From IMG/VR virus record IMGVR_UViG_3300047319_001490, positions 1-39,422 of that record: 39,422 nt of DNA; one strand, given 5' to 3'. The notes beneath the pieces are model-generated. The model was not told the DNA's origin. It saw nothing but the letters and a program-made list of their open reading frames with translations, and did no database searches. Shown piece by piece: positions 32,017 to 38,303 of the stretch. A program made the translations under genes and the position numbers. The DNA is from a virus. Each line of letters begins with the position of its first letter. Within the stretch, counting starts at the first letter, position 1.

Positions 32017-32807
32017 GAGGCTTCTGGTGTGACCTTTTCTCGTTCCACCGCTACGCGAGAAAAGGTCACAGGCTGGCGGCGCGAAACGCGCATTTGGCAC
32101 CGCCCACTGCACGTCTTGGCGTGACTTCGTCGCGCGTGGAAGTCGCGCCCGCAGCCGTCGCACGTCTGCACGAGGCTGACACCAACAGCGGGACACTGCG
32201 GTCCAGGGTGCGCACAAATCCAGTACGACCAGGCCTTGCGGATGTGCAATTGCCGCCGCCATTTCGGATCGCTGGGACCCGGGCGGCGCATCTTCGGCAC
32301 CATCTCGCACACGGTCCAACCCGCTTCACGGCAGGCAATTACGAAGTCCACCGCCTGGAGGTGCTGCACGCCGCCGTGCGTCTGGTCGGCGATCTTGACC
32401 AGCACGGTGCCAACCTGAGGCTGGAGCACGGCCCGGGCGGCCTGGAGAAAGCCCGGGTACAGATGGTTGATATTCGGCCGTCGCTGCACATCGAGCCCGG
32501 CGGTTCCATAGGCATGCGCCCAGCCCCCGCCAAGCGCGCCCACCCCGCCGTCAGTCTGATGTGGCGGATCCCAGACCACCACCTGAAATTGCCCGGGCTC
32601 GAACAACTCGCCGAGACGGTCCCAGTCGCCGACCACGTCCACGTTGGGCAGTGGCCGGCGGTCAAGCCGCGTCGTCGGCTGGTAGGGACACCCCTGCCAC
32701 ATCCGCCCACCACCGAAGCTCGCATCCAGAATGATCGGCTCGTGGTAGTAGTGCAGTCCGACCAGTTGGCTCACGATCGCCGCGTCGGACGTCGTGCGCG
32801 TGCTCAT
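32013..32807 (-). CDS. DNA methyltransferase with C-terminal zinc finger
   Basis: A 264-aa protein from ATG 32805-32807, ATGA-coupled to the membrane gene. SAM-binding motif I is PIILDASFGGGRMW (about 24-37) and the catalytic motif IV is VVVWDPPH (about 76-83), a DPPY-type motif of N6-adenine or N4-cytosine methyltransferases. GTVLVKIAD and the segment around WTVCEMVPKMRRPGP continue the Rossmann fold. Residues ~216-237 add a Cys4 finger (C-x2-C ... C-x3-C: CDGCGRDF, KTCSGRC). No partner endonuclease is adjacent, so it is probably an orphan, protecting phage DNA from restriction or marking it. Target sequence unknown. Confidence 0.75.
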   Translation of the reverse strand: MSTRTTSDAAIVSQLVGLHYYHEPIILDASFGGGRMWQGCPYQPTTRLDRRPLPNVDVVGDWDRLGELFEPGQFQVVVWDPPHQTDGGVGALGGGWAHAYGTAGLDVQRRPNINHLYPGFLQAARAVLQPQVGTVLVKIADQTHGGVQHLQAVDFVIACREAGWTVCEMVPKMRRPGPSDPKWRRQLHIRKAWSYWICAHPGPQCPAVGVSLVQTCDGCGRDFHARRSHAKTCSGRCQMRVSRRQPVTFSRVAVEREKVTPEAS

Positions 32808-32995
32808 GACCAGAACCGCCTGACCACCGCGACGGTCAACACCACCGACCCCACCAGGATCAGCACACTGATGGCCACGATGACGCACCAGATCGTGCAG
32901 ATCACCACGATCTCGGTCACACTGCGGCGCCGACGGCCGGCGTTGTCCAGCGCGTAGATCTCATCGAGGTATTTCTGGCGGGCTGCTCTGTTCAT
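32804..32995 (-). CDS. Small membrane protein (63 aa)
   Basis: A 63-aa protein from ATG 32993-32995. The basic N-terminus (AARQKYLDEIYALDNAGRRR) is followed by a long hydrophobic run at residues ~26-58 (VVICTIWCVIVAISVLILVG and VVLTVAVV). That is one long or two closely spaced membrane segments. It begins one base after the stop of the secreted transglycosylase-like gene, so the two may act together, possibly as a membrane-spanning lysis or exclusion factor. No family is recognised. Confidence 0.65.
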   Translation of the reverse strand: MNRAARQKYLDEIYALDNAGRRRRSVTEIVVICTIWCVIVAISVLILVGSVVLTVAVVRRFWS

Positions 32996-32996
32996 G

Positions 32997-33398
32997 TCAG
33001 CATCCGTAGAACCTCACCGCGTCCCACTCGCGCGCCCTGCCAACCGACAGCATCCAGTTCGCCGCCGCCGTGGCCGCCACCGGGTCGTATGCGCTCAGAC
33101 CCGCCCGTCCCTGCGGCGTGGTCCTCCACGTCGACGGCAGGAACTGGTACAGCCCCATCGCCCCCGAGTACCGGTTGGTCGCGTTGGGGTCGTTGTGGCT
33201 CTCCACACGCCGTATACACGCCAACCGTGGGTTCTCCACTACCACCGGCTCGACGACGGCTTCGACCACCTGGTCCTGGGTATCGTCCTGATTGACGACC
33301 GGTACGGGATCGTCGCCGACGTCTCGCGCGTGGGCGACGTGGGTGGTCAGCACCAGCAGGGTCGCCGACAACAGCGCCGCTACCCTCACAACTGCCAC
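32997..33398 (-). CDS. Secreted Rpf/transglycosylase-like muralytic protein
   Basis: A 133-aa protein, GTG 33396-33398. Residues 1-24 are a signal peptide: short basic start, hydrophobic core (VAALLSATLLVLTTHV), then an A-H-A cleavage site. Residues ~57-133 form an Rpf-type transglycosylase fold: CIRRVESHNDPNATNRYSGA with likely catalytic Glu66, MGLYQFLPSTW, AATAAANWML and a final Cys that may pair with Cys61. It would act outside the membrane on peptidoglycan. Unlike the late lysin it sits in the early operon next to a membrane protein, suggesting a role other than, or in addition to, lysis. Confidence 0.8.
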   Translation of the reverse strand: MAVVRVAALLSATLLVLTTHVAHARDVGDDPVPVVNQDDTQDQVVEAVVEPVVVENPRLACIRRVESHNDPNATNRYSGAMGLYQFLPSTWRTTPQGRAGLSAYDPVAATAAANWMLSVGRAREWDAVRFYGC

Positions 33399-33739
33399 AC
33401 TTCCACAGACGTCCGCGGCTCGGGGCTCGAGCGGATCACGGTGACGGCTATCTCATCCACCAGCTTGTCATCTGCCCAGATCCGCTTATTGCCCGCGTCG
33501 AGCAGACACTTCAAAAAGTTGTCGCCGTCGCCGCGGGTGCCCTTGATGTAAAAGCGCGCCACCACTCTGAGCCGGCACGTCGCCGGCTGCATGTGCGGGT
33601 ACTTCACAAAGAAGTGCTGGACGATGCGTTCCTCGGCATCGCGCGTCTTTTTCGGAGTGAACGCGTGCCCCGTGCCGACCACCCGAGCACGTTGCTTCGG
33701 AACGGGCTGACCTGGGACCACAAACGCCGCCAGCAACAT
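33386..33739 (-). CDS. rusA: RusA-type Holliday junction resolvase
   Basis: A 117-aa protein, ATG 33737-33739. It matches RusA in length and motif order: VPGQPVPKQRARV (9-20), TPKKTRDAEERI (28-39) and the catalytic GDGDNFLKCLLDAGNK segment followed by RIWADD (70-91), with Asp71, Asp73, Asp81 and Asp90 as the metal-binding set. It cuts Holliday junctions as a dimer. In the early operon it complements the Rad52-type protein in recombination-dependent replication. It overlaps the next gene by 13 bases. Confidence 0.9.
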   Translation of the reverse strand: MLLAAFVVPGQPVPKQRARVVGTGHAFTPKKTRDAEERIVQHFFVKYPHMQPATCRLRVVARFYIKGTRGDGDNFLKCLLDAGNKRIWADDKLVDEIAVTVIRSSPEPRTSVEVWQL

Positions 33740-33742
33740 CGC

Positions 33743-34015
33743 TCAGGTCACCGGCTCGATCGACACCGAAAAAGACGTCAGTGGACGGTTCGGCTTCCCG
33801 TCGGCGCGCACGGGCTGGCGTGGGTCGTCAGCCTGCCAGACCCTGACCGCGTCCTGAAACGTGGCGAAGTGCCGCGCCTCCCGCGGATCGGCCACCGTGT
33901 CCAACCGGCACTCGCCTGGCTCACCCGCGCCAGGATCGTAGAACGACAGGTACTCGCCGTCGTACTCGCTCGGCCGGCCCACGGCCAATCCCTCGAGCTT
34001 GATGACGTACGCCAT
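33743..34015 (-). CDS. Hypothetical protein (90 aa)
   Basis: A 90-aa acidic protein, ATG 34013-34015, one-base overlap with the upstream gene. It is beta-rich at the start (AYVIKLEGLAVG, GEYLSFYDPG) and ends SFSVSIEPVT. The middle AREARHF-like segment (DPREARHFATFQDAVRVWQA) is a helix. It has the pattern of small phage proteins of unknown function that begin with a short sheet (YVIK-x-G). No activity can be assigned. Confidence 0.6.
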   Translation of the reverse strand: MAYVIKLEGLAVGRPSEYDGEYLSFYDPGAGEPGECRLDTVADPREARHFATFQDAVRVWQADDPRQPVRADGKPNRPLTSFSVSIEPVT

Positions 34016-34260
34016 CAGGGCTCGTCCTCAAATGCCTCGAGCAGGACGAGCAACCGCTGCACTCGAGCTTCAATGCGGTGGAGCTGCGGGATCACGTCGC
34101 CAAACTCGACCATGGCTTTGATCGCGTGTGAGCCGCCGGCGTTAAACATCGTGCTGGCGAAACCCTCGACGTCCGACAGATCGCCGTGATGGTCCGAGAC
34201 GTACTTGGTGTACGCACCCTGCACCGCGGCGGTCATCCGAATCGAGGGCATCGTCGTCAT
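34015..34260 (-). CDS. Hypothetical protein (81 aa)
   Basis: An 81-aa protein, ATG 34258-34260, overlapping the stop of the small membrane gene. It is helical with Met/Ala at the start and an acidic end (QRLLVLLEAFEDEP). The central segment SDHHGDLSDVEGFASTMFNA is unusual but matches no family I know. Confidence 0.6.
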   Translation of the reverse strand: MTTMPSIRMTAAVQGAYTKYVSDHHGDLSDVEGFASTMFNAGGSHAIKAMVEFGDVIPQLHRIEARVQRLLVLLEAFEDEP

Positions 34261-34388
34261 GCCACGTACGCCTGGTGGGTGAACTGCACGAGCGGCTCAC
34301 CGTTGGGCATGGGCGCGAACACCAGCCAGACCAGGCCCAGGATCACGGCCAGCAGGGTGACGCGGTAGACCACCTCGTCCCAGTTCAC
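34257..34388 (-). CDS. Small single-TM protein (43 aa)
   Basis: A 43-aa frame from GTG 34386-34388 (GTGA overlap with the upstream stop) to TGA 34257-34259 (ATGA-type overlap with the next start). Residues ~8-26 (YRVTLLAVILGLVWLVFAP) form one membrane segment. Tight coupling on both sides is the main evidence that it is translated. Function is unknown. Confidence 0.6.
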   Translation of the reverse strand: MNWDEVVYRVTLLAVILGLVWLVFAPMPNGEPLVQFTHQAYVA

Positions 34389-34711
34389 CGCGCGTCCTCA
34401 CGGGCTACAAGCAGGCCACCCAGTCGGTCGTTGAGCTCGCGCTGGAAGGAATCAAGCTTGAACGACAGCGAGGTGTCGTAGTGGTTCAGGAGCATCCTGA
34501 GGTCGCACACACGCTGGCGTGCGTCCTGGATCAGCGCGATGGCCTGGTCGCGGTCAGCCGCGGCCTGCATGCTCCAGGTGCGCTCGGGAGCAACGTTGTG
34601 TTGCGCGCCGTTGGTGTGCTGCGCAACATTGTCGTGCTGCGCAGCATGCGCACCATTGGCCGGGTGAGCTATGCTTGTCAGTGCAACCGCAGGATGTAGT
34701 GGGTCGTGCAA
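34385..34711 (-). CDS. Hypothetical protein with AQH repeats (108 aa)
   Basis: A 108-aa protein with TTG start 34709-34711, chosen because AAGAGGAAG lies just upstream. Residues ~20-42 hold three 6-residue repeats (AQHDNV, AQHTNG, AQHNVA), encoded by 18-bp DNA repeats. The C-terminal ~60 residues are a coiled coil (DRDQAIALIQDARQRVCDLR, SFKLDSFQRELNDRLG). It is the first gene after the HTH gene in this early operon. The family is unknown. Confidence 0.6.
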   Translation of the reverse strand: MHDPLHPAVALTSIAHPANGAHAAQHDNVAQHTNGAQHNVAPERTWSMQAAADRDQAIALIQDARQRVCDLRMLLNHYDTSLSFKLDSFQRELNDRLGGLLVAREDAR

Positions 34712-34740
34712 TGGTCTTCCTCTTTCTCGGTTGTTGAGAT

Positions 34741-34762
34741 GAGCCCCGTGGTAGCGGGGCTC
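34741..34762. terminator. Hairpin between HTH gene and early operon
   Basis: GAGCCCCG and CGGGGCTC form an 8-bp stem with a 6-base loop. A T-rich tail (TCTCTTTG) follows only in the plus direction, and no plus-strand gene precedes it. For leftward transcripts it lacks a U-run, so it may attenuate or be a processing hairpin rather than a true terminator. Confidence 0.5.
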
Positions 34763-34787
34763 TCTCTTTGTCTACGGATCGCTTAGA

Positions 34788-34985
34788 TCAGGCGGCGACC
34801 TCGGGCTGAGGTACGGTGCGGCCGATCTTGGCGAGCAGGTCTTCGACGGCCTGCGGGTCAATGCGGTATTGGCCGCCAGGCGTGATGAACGCGGGTAGCC
34901 GGCCAGACTTCACCCAGCCGCGTACCGTGCTGCCGTCAACCTCGAGCAGCTTGCCCACCTCCCTCGGCTTCAGCAGTTTCCCCAT
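34788..34985 (-). CDS. Excisionase/MerR-type HTH protein (65 aa)
   Basis: A 65-aa protein from ATG 34983-34985 with GGAGGG upstream; a longer start (ATG at 35025-35027) is possible. The pattern LLKPREVGKLLEVDGSTVRG, then WVKSGRLPAFITPGGQYRID, is the winged HTH_17 fold of excisionases and MerR-like proteins: helix-turn-helix ending in R-G-W, then a short wing with P-x-x-x-x-GG-x-x-R. It is the first gene of the leftward early operon and divergent from the XRE repressor, so it is probably an excisionase, a Cro-like regulator, or both. Confidence 0.8.
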   Translation of the reverse strand: MGKLLKPREVGKLLEVDGSTVRGWVKSGRLPAFITPGGQYRIDPQAVEDLLAKIGRTVPQPEVAA

Positions 34986-35029
34986 GTGTGTTGTTGTCCC
35001 TCCATCATAGGACGCGTCCGAATCCATGT

Positions 35030-35050
35030 CTAGGATGCTACGCATTCTAG
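35030..35050. promoter_or_regulatory. Operator-like palindrome O1
   Basis: CTAGGATGC and GCATTCTAG flank TAC, a 9-3-9 dyad with one mismatch. It covers the -10 hexamer of the leftward promoter, so a dimeric repressor bound here would block it. Confidence 0.65.
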
Positions 35051-35063
35051 GACTTGTGTGCAA
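35035..35063 (-). promoter_or_regulatory. Putative leftward early promoter
   Basis: On the minus strand TTGCAC (35063 to 35058), exactly 17 bp, then TAGCAT (35040 to 35035). The -35 lies in operator O2 and the -10 in O1. It would drive the HTH gene and the operon behind it. Confidence 0.55.
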
Positions 35064-35083
35064 GATATTCGGCTTGCACAAAA
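35054..35083. promoter_or_regulatory. Operator-like palindrome O2
   Basis: TGTGCAAG (35057-35064) and CTTGCACA (35073-35080) are perfect 8-bp arms around an 8-bp centre, with two more matching pairs outside. Each arm contains a TTGCAC -35 hexamer pointing outward, so one bound protein could control both divergent promoters. Confidence 0.65.
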
Positions 35084-35102
35084 CACACAGTTCTGGTGTA
35101 GA
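35074..35102 (+). promoter_or_regulatory. Putative rightward promoter for repressor/integrase
   Basis: TTGCAC at 35074-35079 with TGTAGA 17 bp on (35097-35102); TAGACT two bases later is an alternative -10. The hexamers are only partly consensus. It lies just before the XRE start codon at 35112, implying a very short leader. Confidence 0.45.
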
Positions 35103-35111
35103 CTGCCAGCA

Positions 35112-35687
35112 ATGGCTGTTGACGCGGACCCAGGCCTCTTCGCCGAAACCTTCGAACGTCTCCGTCTGTCGCGCGGCTGGACGCCCGCGGAGGTCGCCCG
35201 ACGGCTCGACGTGCGCGATACCGAAGTCTCGCGGTGGCGACGGGGAGGCACGCGCGGGGGCATCAGCATCCGCAACGTGCGCAAAATCGCCGATCTCTTC
35301 GAGGTCGACCGGAGCTCCCTCGAGCAACTCGCCGGCTTCGAGCCCAGCGTCCAGGCCGACGACGACCCCGAGCTGACGGCCTACGTCGAGCGTTTTCGAT
35401 CGGCCGTGAAAAGCGTGCCGCGGGCGTTCTGGCCCGTGGTGACGCAGGCGTCGGTCAGCCTGGCCGAAGCCATGCCGAGGGCTGTTACCTCCGTCACCGA
35501 CGGGCGCGTTACTGAACCTCTGGGGTCTGGTAACAGCCCCAAACCCGCATCACGACGTCGATTACATCCGAGGTATCAAGCCGGGTGGCATCACACGACC
35601 GGCTGGCGTATCCACGTTGTGACGCCCGCCTCACTTGACACGCGACGCCCAGGCGTTCGCGCAACCAGGGCTGTTTCCGCACGCTAA
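35112..35687 (+). CDS. XRE-family HTH repressor
   Basis: A 191-aa protein, ATG 35112. Residues ~10-72 are an XRE/Cro-CI helix-turn-helix: LFAETFERLRLSRGWTPAEV, ARRLDVRDTEVSRWRRGG, IRNVRKIADLFEV. An acidic helix follows (DDDPELTAYVERFRSAVKSV). The last ~60 residues are Arg-rich and low in predicted order. There is no LexA-type Ser-Lys autocleavage peptidase domain, so induction would work differently from lambda CI. It is divergent from the excisionase-like gene across two palindromes and leads into the integrase gene, so it is the likely lysogeny repressor. Confidence 0.8.
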   Translation: MAVDADPGLFAETFERLRLSRGWTPAEVARRLDVRDTEVSRWRRGGTRGGISIRNVRKIADLFEVDRSSLEQLAGFEPSVQADDDPELTAYVERFRSAVKSVPRAFWPVVTQASVSLAEAMPRAVTSVTDGRVTEPLGSGNSPKPASRRRLHPRYQAGWHHTTGWRIHVVTPASLDTRRPGVRATRAVSAR

Positions 35688-35693
35688 CCGGTT

Positions 35694-36845
35694 GTGCCCA
35701 AGCCTGTGACCCTTGACCCTCTCGACTCTCGCAAAACGCCACTCCATACTGAATCCCGCAGAACACACGTTCTACACTCAGGTGGGCGTGTGCTGCGGCG
35801 GGAGGATGTTTTGGATCTGGACAATGCCGCCACCTATCACCTGCAGACCCTGGCTATCGAGGGCGCCACTGCCGCCACTCAGCGCCAGTACGAGTTCTAC
35901 TGGGACCTGTTGATCGCCGGAATGCGCGCCCTGCACGTCCCCCTCGAGGTCGCCTCGCTCGACACCAACAACGTCCGCGCCGTCCTCGCCTGGTACCGCG
36001 ATCGCGTCAACCCCGCCAGCTCCCGCCATGGCGCCGTCAGCGTCCGCACCCTGGCCGCCCGCGCAAAAACCTTCGCCCGCTTCCTCGAGCGCGAGGGCAT
36101 TCTGCCGGACGATACGCTGCGCACACTGAAAGTGCCGCGGGTCGGCAAAATCCTGCGCGAGCCCTACACCCAGATCGAGGTCAACGCCATGTGGGGCGTC
36201 GCCCGCTCCTCGCGTACCGCGGCTCGTGACGAGGCCCTCTTCCTGTTGCTGCTCGACACTGGCATGCGCATCGGCGAGGCCGCCACGCTGACGGTCGATC
36301 GCCTGCGCCTCGATCAGCGCCAGGCACTCGTCGGCCGAGACGGCAAGGGACGCCGCGAACGCCTCGTACCTATGGGCGACGGCGCAAAACGTGACGGCGG
36401 CTGCACCGTGCGCGCGTTGCGCGCGTATCTCACCATTCGCCCCGCTCACGGTAAGGACGCCGGTCGCCTGTTCCTGTCGCACGAAGGCCGGCCACTGTCA
36501 TCGGAGGGCGCCAGCCGCATCATCCAACGCCTGGGCGAGGCCGCGGGGGTTCTGAACCCCATCGCCCATCGGCTGCGCCACACGTTCTGTACGTGGTATC
36601 TGGTGGCGTTCCCAGGTGATGAGATCGGCTTGCGGCGCATCGTCGGTCATCTCAGCCACGATGTCAGCGCAGATTACGTCCACTTTGCTCAGTCGATCAT
36701 TGCCGATCGTGCCGGCCGCGCCTCACTTGCCGAGCAGTGGCTGGGCGGCAGCCAGCACGCCCACCCGATCCCCTTCAAGGGCACCGGCAACGTCCGCGCG
36801 TTTCACTGCACCCAGTGCGCCCGCCGCGCGGCGCACAGCCATTGA
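35694..36845 (+). CDS. int: Tyrosine recombinase integrase
   Basis: A 383-aa protein. GTG 35694 is the listed start, without a good ribosome-binding site; GTG near residue 33 is possible. Residues ~45-140 are the SAM-like core-binding domain (ATAATQRQYEFYWDLLIAGM). The catalytic domain has Arg192 (DTGMRIGEAA), Lys218 (DGKGRRERLVP), His292 and Arg295 (HRLRHTF), His319 (VGHLSHD) and nucleophile Tyr328, the full tyrosine recombinase set. The C-terminus ends with a C-x2-C element (FHCTQCARRAAHSH), unusual for this family. It would integrate and excise the prophage. No attP could be identified by eye. Confidence 0.9.
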   Translation: MPKPVTLDPLDSRKTPLHTESRRTHVLHSGGRVLRREDVLDLDNAATYHLQTLAIEGATAATQRQYEFYWDLLIAGMRALHVPLEVASLDTNNVRAVLAWYRDRVNPASSRHGAVSVRTLAARAKTFARFLEREGILPDDTLRTLKVPRVGKILREPYTQIEVNAMWGVARSSRTAARDEALFLLLLDTGMRIGEAATLTVDRLRLDQRQALVGRDGKGRRERLVPMGDGAKRDGGCTVRALRAYLTIRPAHGKDAGRLFLSHEGRPLSSEGASRIIQRLGEAAGVLNPIAHRLRHTFCTWYLVAFPGDEIGLRRIVGHLSHDVSADYVHFAQSIIADRAGRASLAEQWLGGSQHAHPIPFKGTGNVRAFHCTQCARRAAHSH

Positions 36846-36855
36846 GTGAAGCCAC

Positions 36856-37194
36856 ATGAACGTACCTGAAGACTTCGCGCGCGACTTCGCTGATCTCTAC
36901 AACAACCCTGAGACCGTCGAGTTGGTCAGCACCCGGTACAAGGCGTGGTGCCTCATGGCTGCGGTGCAACTCGCGTCGCGTCATCCTGGAGCCATCAAGA
37001 CACAGCCGATGAAGACAGCGATATTGATGGCTCGTCGACTTCAAACGCTGTTGGCGACCACGCCTGCTCTGCAACGTGTGGCGGAAGACGGGTGGGATCA
37101 GACCCAGGATCTGCCGTCGATCAATTCGATGACATCGCGCCTCAAGACCACGCCATCGGAGGCAGCGCGGCCGTGTCCGCACTGCGGCCTGTAG
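36856..37194 (+). CDS. Hypothetical protein with C-terminal CxxC (112 aa)
   Basis: A 112-aa helical protein, ATG 36856, ten bases after the integrase stop. It reads DFARDFADLYNNPETVELVS, then a helix bundle with MAAVQLASRHPG and ILMARRLQTLLATTP, and ends with a C-x2-C (RPCPHCGL). It opens the accessory cassette of small genes; the C-terminal finger half-site links it to the Cys-rich proteins that follow. The family is unknown. Confidence 0.65.
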   Translation: MNVPEDFARDFADLYNNPETVELVSTRYKAWCLMAAVQLASRHPGAIKTQPMKTAILMARRLQTLLATTPALQRVAEDGWDQTQDLPSINSMTSRLKTTPSEAARPCPHCGL

Positions 37195-37205
37195 AGAGGG
37201 AGGGG

Positions 37206-37412
37206 ATGACGGGAGACACGTGTCTCGTTGCGGCCCGTGGGTCGTGCAAGGACCGGGTCACAGCGAACCAGCGTCTTCCCGTCATCCCCCCTACCCGTCT
37301 CGTGCGGGGAGACGACTCGCGCGCCTGCGCGTACCACAAGTCAACACCCGCGTTGTGTCCCGGTCAAGGTAACAATGGCCCGACATGTGCTCATCTCAAG
37401 GGGGCAAGGTGA
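37206..37412 (+). CDS. Small Cys-containing protein (68 aa)
   Basis: A 68-aa protein, ATG 37206 with a strong GGGAGGGG site, ending in TGA that overlaps the next GTG (GTGA). Cys at 6, 14, 41, 51 and 61 with His44 and His63 (ACAYHK, TCAHLK) could form a zinc site. The middle is Arg/Pro-rich. No family is recognised. The ribosome-binding site and coupling support translation. Confidence 0.6.
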   Translation: MTGDTCLVAARGSCKDRVTANQRLPVIPPTRLVRGDDSRACAYHKSTPALCPGQGNNGPTCAHLKGAR

Positions 37413-37621
37413 ACGACATCCCACAACTCTGTGACCGCGCGGGCTGCGGAGCTCCTGTGCAAACGTTTTGCCCTTTATGCTCCAGATGTTTCTGCCTGCC
37501 GCACGACAAGCTACCGGACGGTCATATCTGCCTGGCCTCGTATGGCTTTTTCAACGTCAGCCACCAGCTCGATGACGAAGAGGTCGAGCACGCCCTCGAG
37601 GGGTTCAGGCCCGTACCATGA
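37409..37621 (+). CDS. AN1-type zinc-finger protein (70 aa)
   Basis: A 70-aa protein, GTG 37409. Its first 41 residues give C8-x4-C13-x7-C21-x2-C24-x4-C29-x2-H32-x6-H39-x-C41. This is the ligand order of the AN1 zinc finger, including the distinctive C-x4-C-x2-H-x5/6-H-x-C half. The last ~25 residues are acidic and end in FRPVP. AN1 fingers are best known in eukaryotic stress and ubiquitin-linked proteins and occur sparsely in prokaryotes. In a phage accessory cassette it is most likely a protein-protein or nucleic-acid adaptor. The match is by eye on spacing. Confidence 0.7.
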   Translation: MNDIPQLCDRAGCGAPVQTFCPLCSRCFCLPHDKLPDGHICLASYGFFNVSHQLDDEEVEHALEGFRPVP

Positions 37622-37899
37622 CCACCACCAAACTCGTCGAGCACCCAGCCTGCGACTGCTGCCCGCATACGGAGCTCTCAGACCTCGAGCGGGACCGTCT
37701 GACGCGCGAGGTCTGGGACGGCTGCCCCGACTATGGCTGCCTGCGCGACGTCTGCGAAACGTGCCAGCGTGGCGAAGCCGACTACGTTCCCTGCTCCGGC
37801 TGCGGGCTACGCAACTACGACACCCGCGACCGCTTCTGGAACTGCCCCGACTACCCGAAGTGCCGCGCCAGCGTCGAGCATTTCCGACCCGTGCCATGA
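37618..37899 (+). CDS. Cys-rich zinc-binding protein (93 aa)
   Basis: A 93-aa protein whose ATG overlaps the previous stop (ATGA). It has 11 Cys: HPACDCCPHTE at the start, then WDGCPDYGCLRDVCETC, PCSGCGL and WNCPDYPKCRA. The W-x-(G)-CPDY-x-(K)-C unit occurs twice, suggesting duplicated zinc knuckles. It ends VEHFRPVP, the same FRPVP tail as the preceding protein. Family and function are unknown; it probably binds two or three zinc ions. Confidence 0.7.
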   Translation: MTTTKLVEHPACDCCPHTELSDLERDRLTREVWDGCPDYGCLRDVCETCQRGEADYVPCSGCGLRNYDTRDRFWNCPDYPKCRASVEHFRPVP

Positions 37900-38303
37900 G
37901 CTCTGACCCTGGTCAGACCCACTACGTGGGCGACGGGTGTCAGCCAGCCCACGATCCGCGCATCGACCAGGCGCCACCTGAGGAACGGTTCAAGTTAGAG
38001 GGTGGCCAGATTCTCCTTGAGTCTGAAGAATGGGATGCCCTGGCCAACGAACTTGAGCGCCTCCGTGTGGAGATTGAGGATCTCACAAAACTCGGGCAGT
38101 CTTACCTGGGGGAAGCGTCAGAAGAAAAGGTCCGGGCCGCGACTGCTGAGGCTGAAGTCGAGCGGCTGACAGTTGAGTTGACTCACCGCGTTGGATGGGA
38201 GGAACGCTGCCTGGACGCGGAGGCAGCACTCGCCACGCTGCGCGCGGAGAACGCTCGGCTCCGGGCGGTGCTGGATGAAATCGCGGCAGAGGATGACGAA
38301 TGA
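37896..38303 (+). CDS. Coiled-coil protein (135 aa) in Cys-rich cassette
   Basis: A 135-aa acidic protein, ATG 37896 overlapping the previous stop as ATGA. The N-terminal ~30 residues are polar. Residues ~35-130 form heptad-rich helices (DALANELERLRVEIEDLTKL, EAEVERLTVELTHRVG, ALATLRAENARLRAVLDEIA). It is probably a dimeric or trimeric scaffold. Lying between two Cys-rich proteins with ATGA joints, it may be the oligomerising partner of the cassette. Confidence 0.65.
   Translation: MSSDPGQTHYVGDGCQPAHDPRIDQAPPEERFKLEGGQILLESEEWDALANELERLRVEIEDLTKLGQSYLGEASEEKVRAATAEAEVERLTVELTHRVGWEERCLDAEAALATLRAENARLRAVLDEIAAEDDE

Noticed and set aside
32013-32807. Restriction-modification system
   Set aside because: No adjacent endonuclease or specificity gene; the neighbours are a membrane protein and small helical proteins.
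34591-34645. 18-bp repeats as iterons
   Set aside because: The period is a multiple of three and encodes a regular AQH hexapeptide repeat, so the protein explains it.
35600-35700. attP next to the integrase
   Set aside because: Only a weak 5-bp arm palindrome is visible and no tRNA-like core; not enough to call a site.
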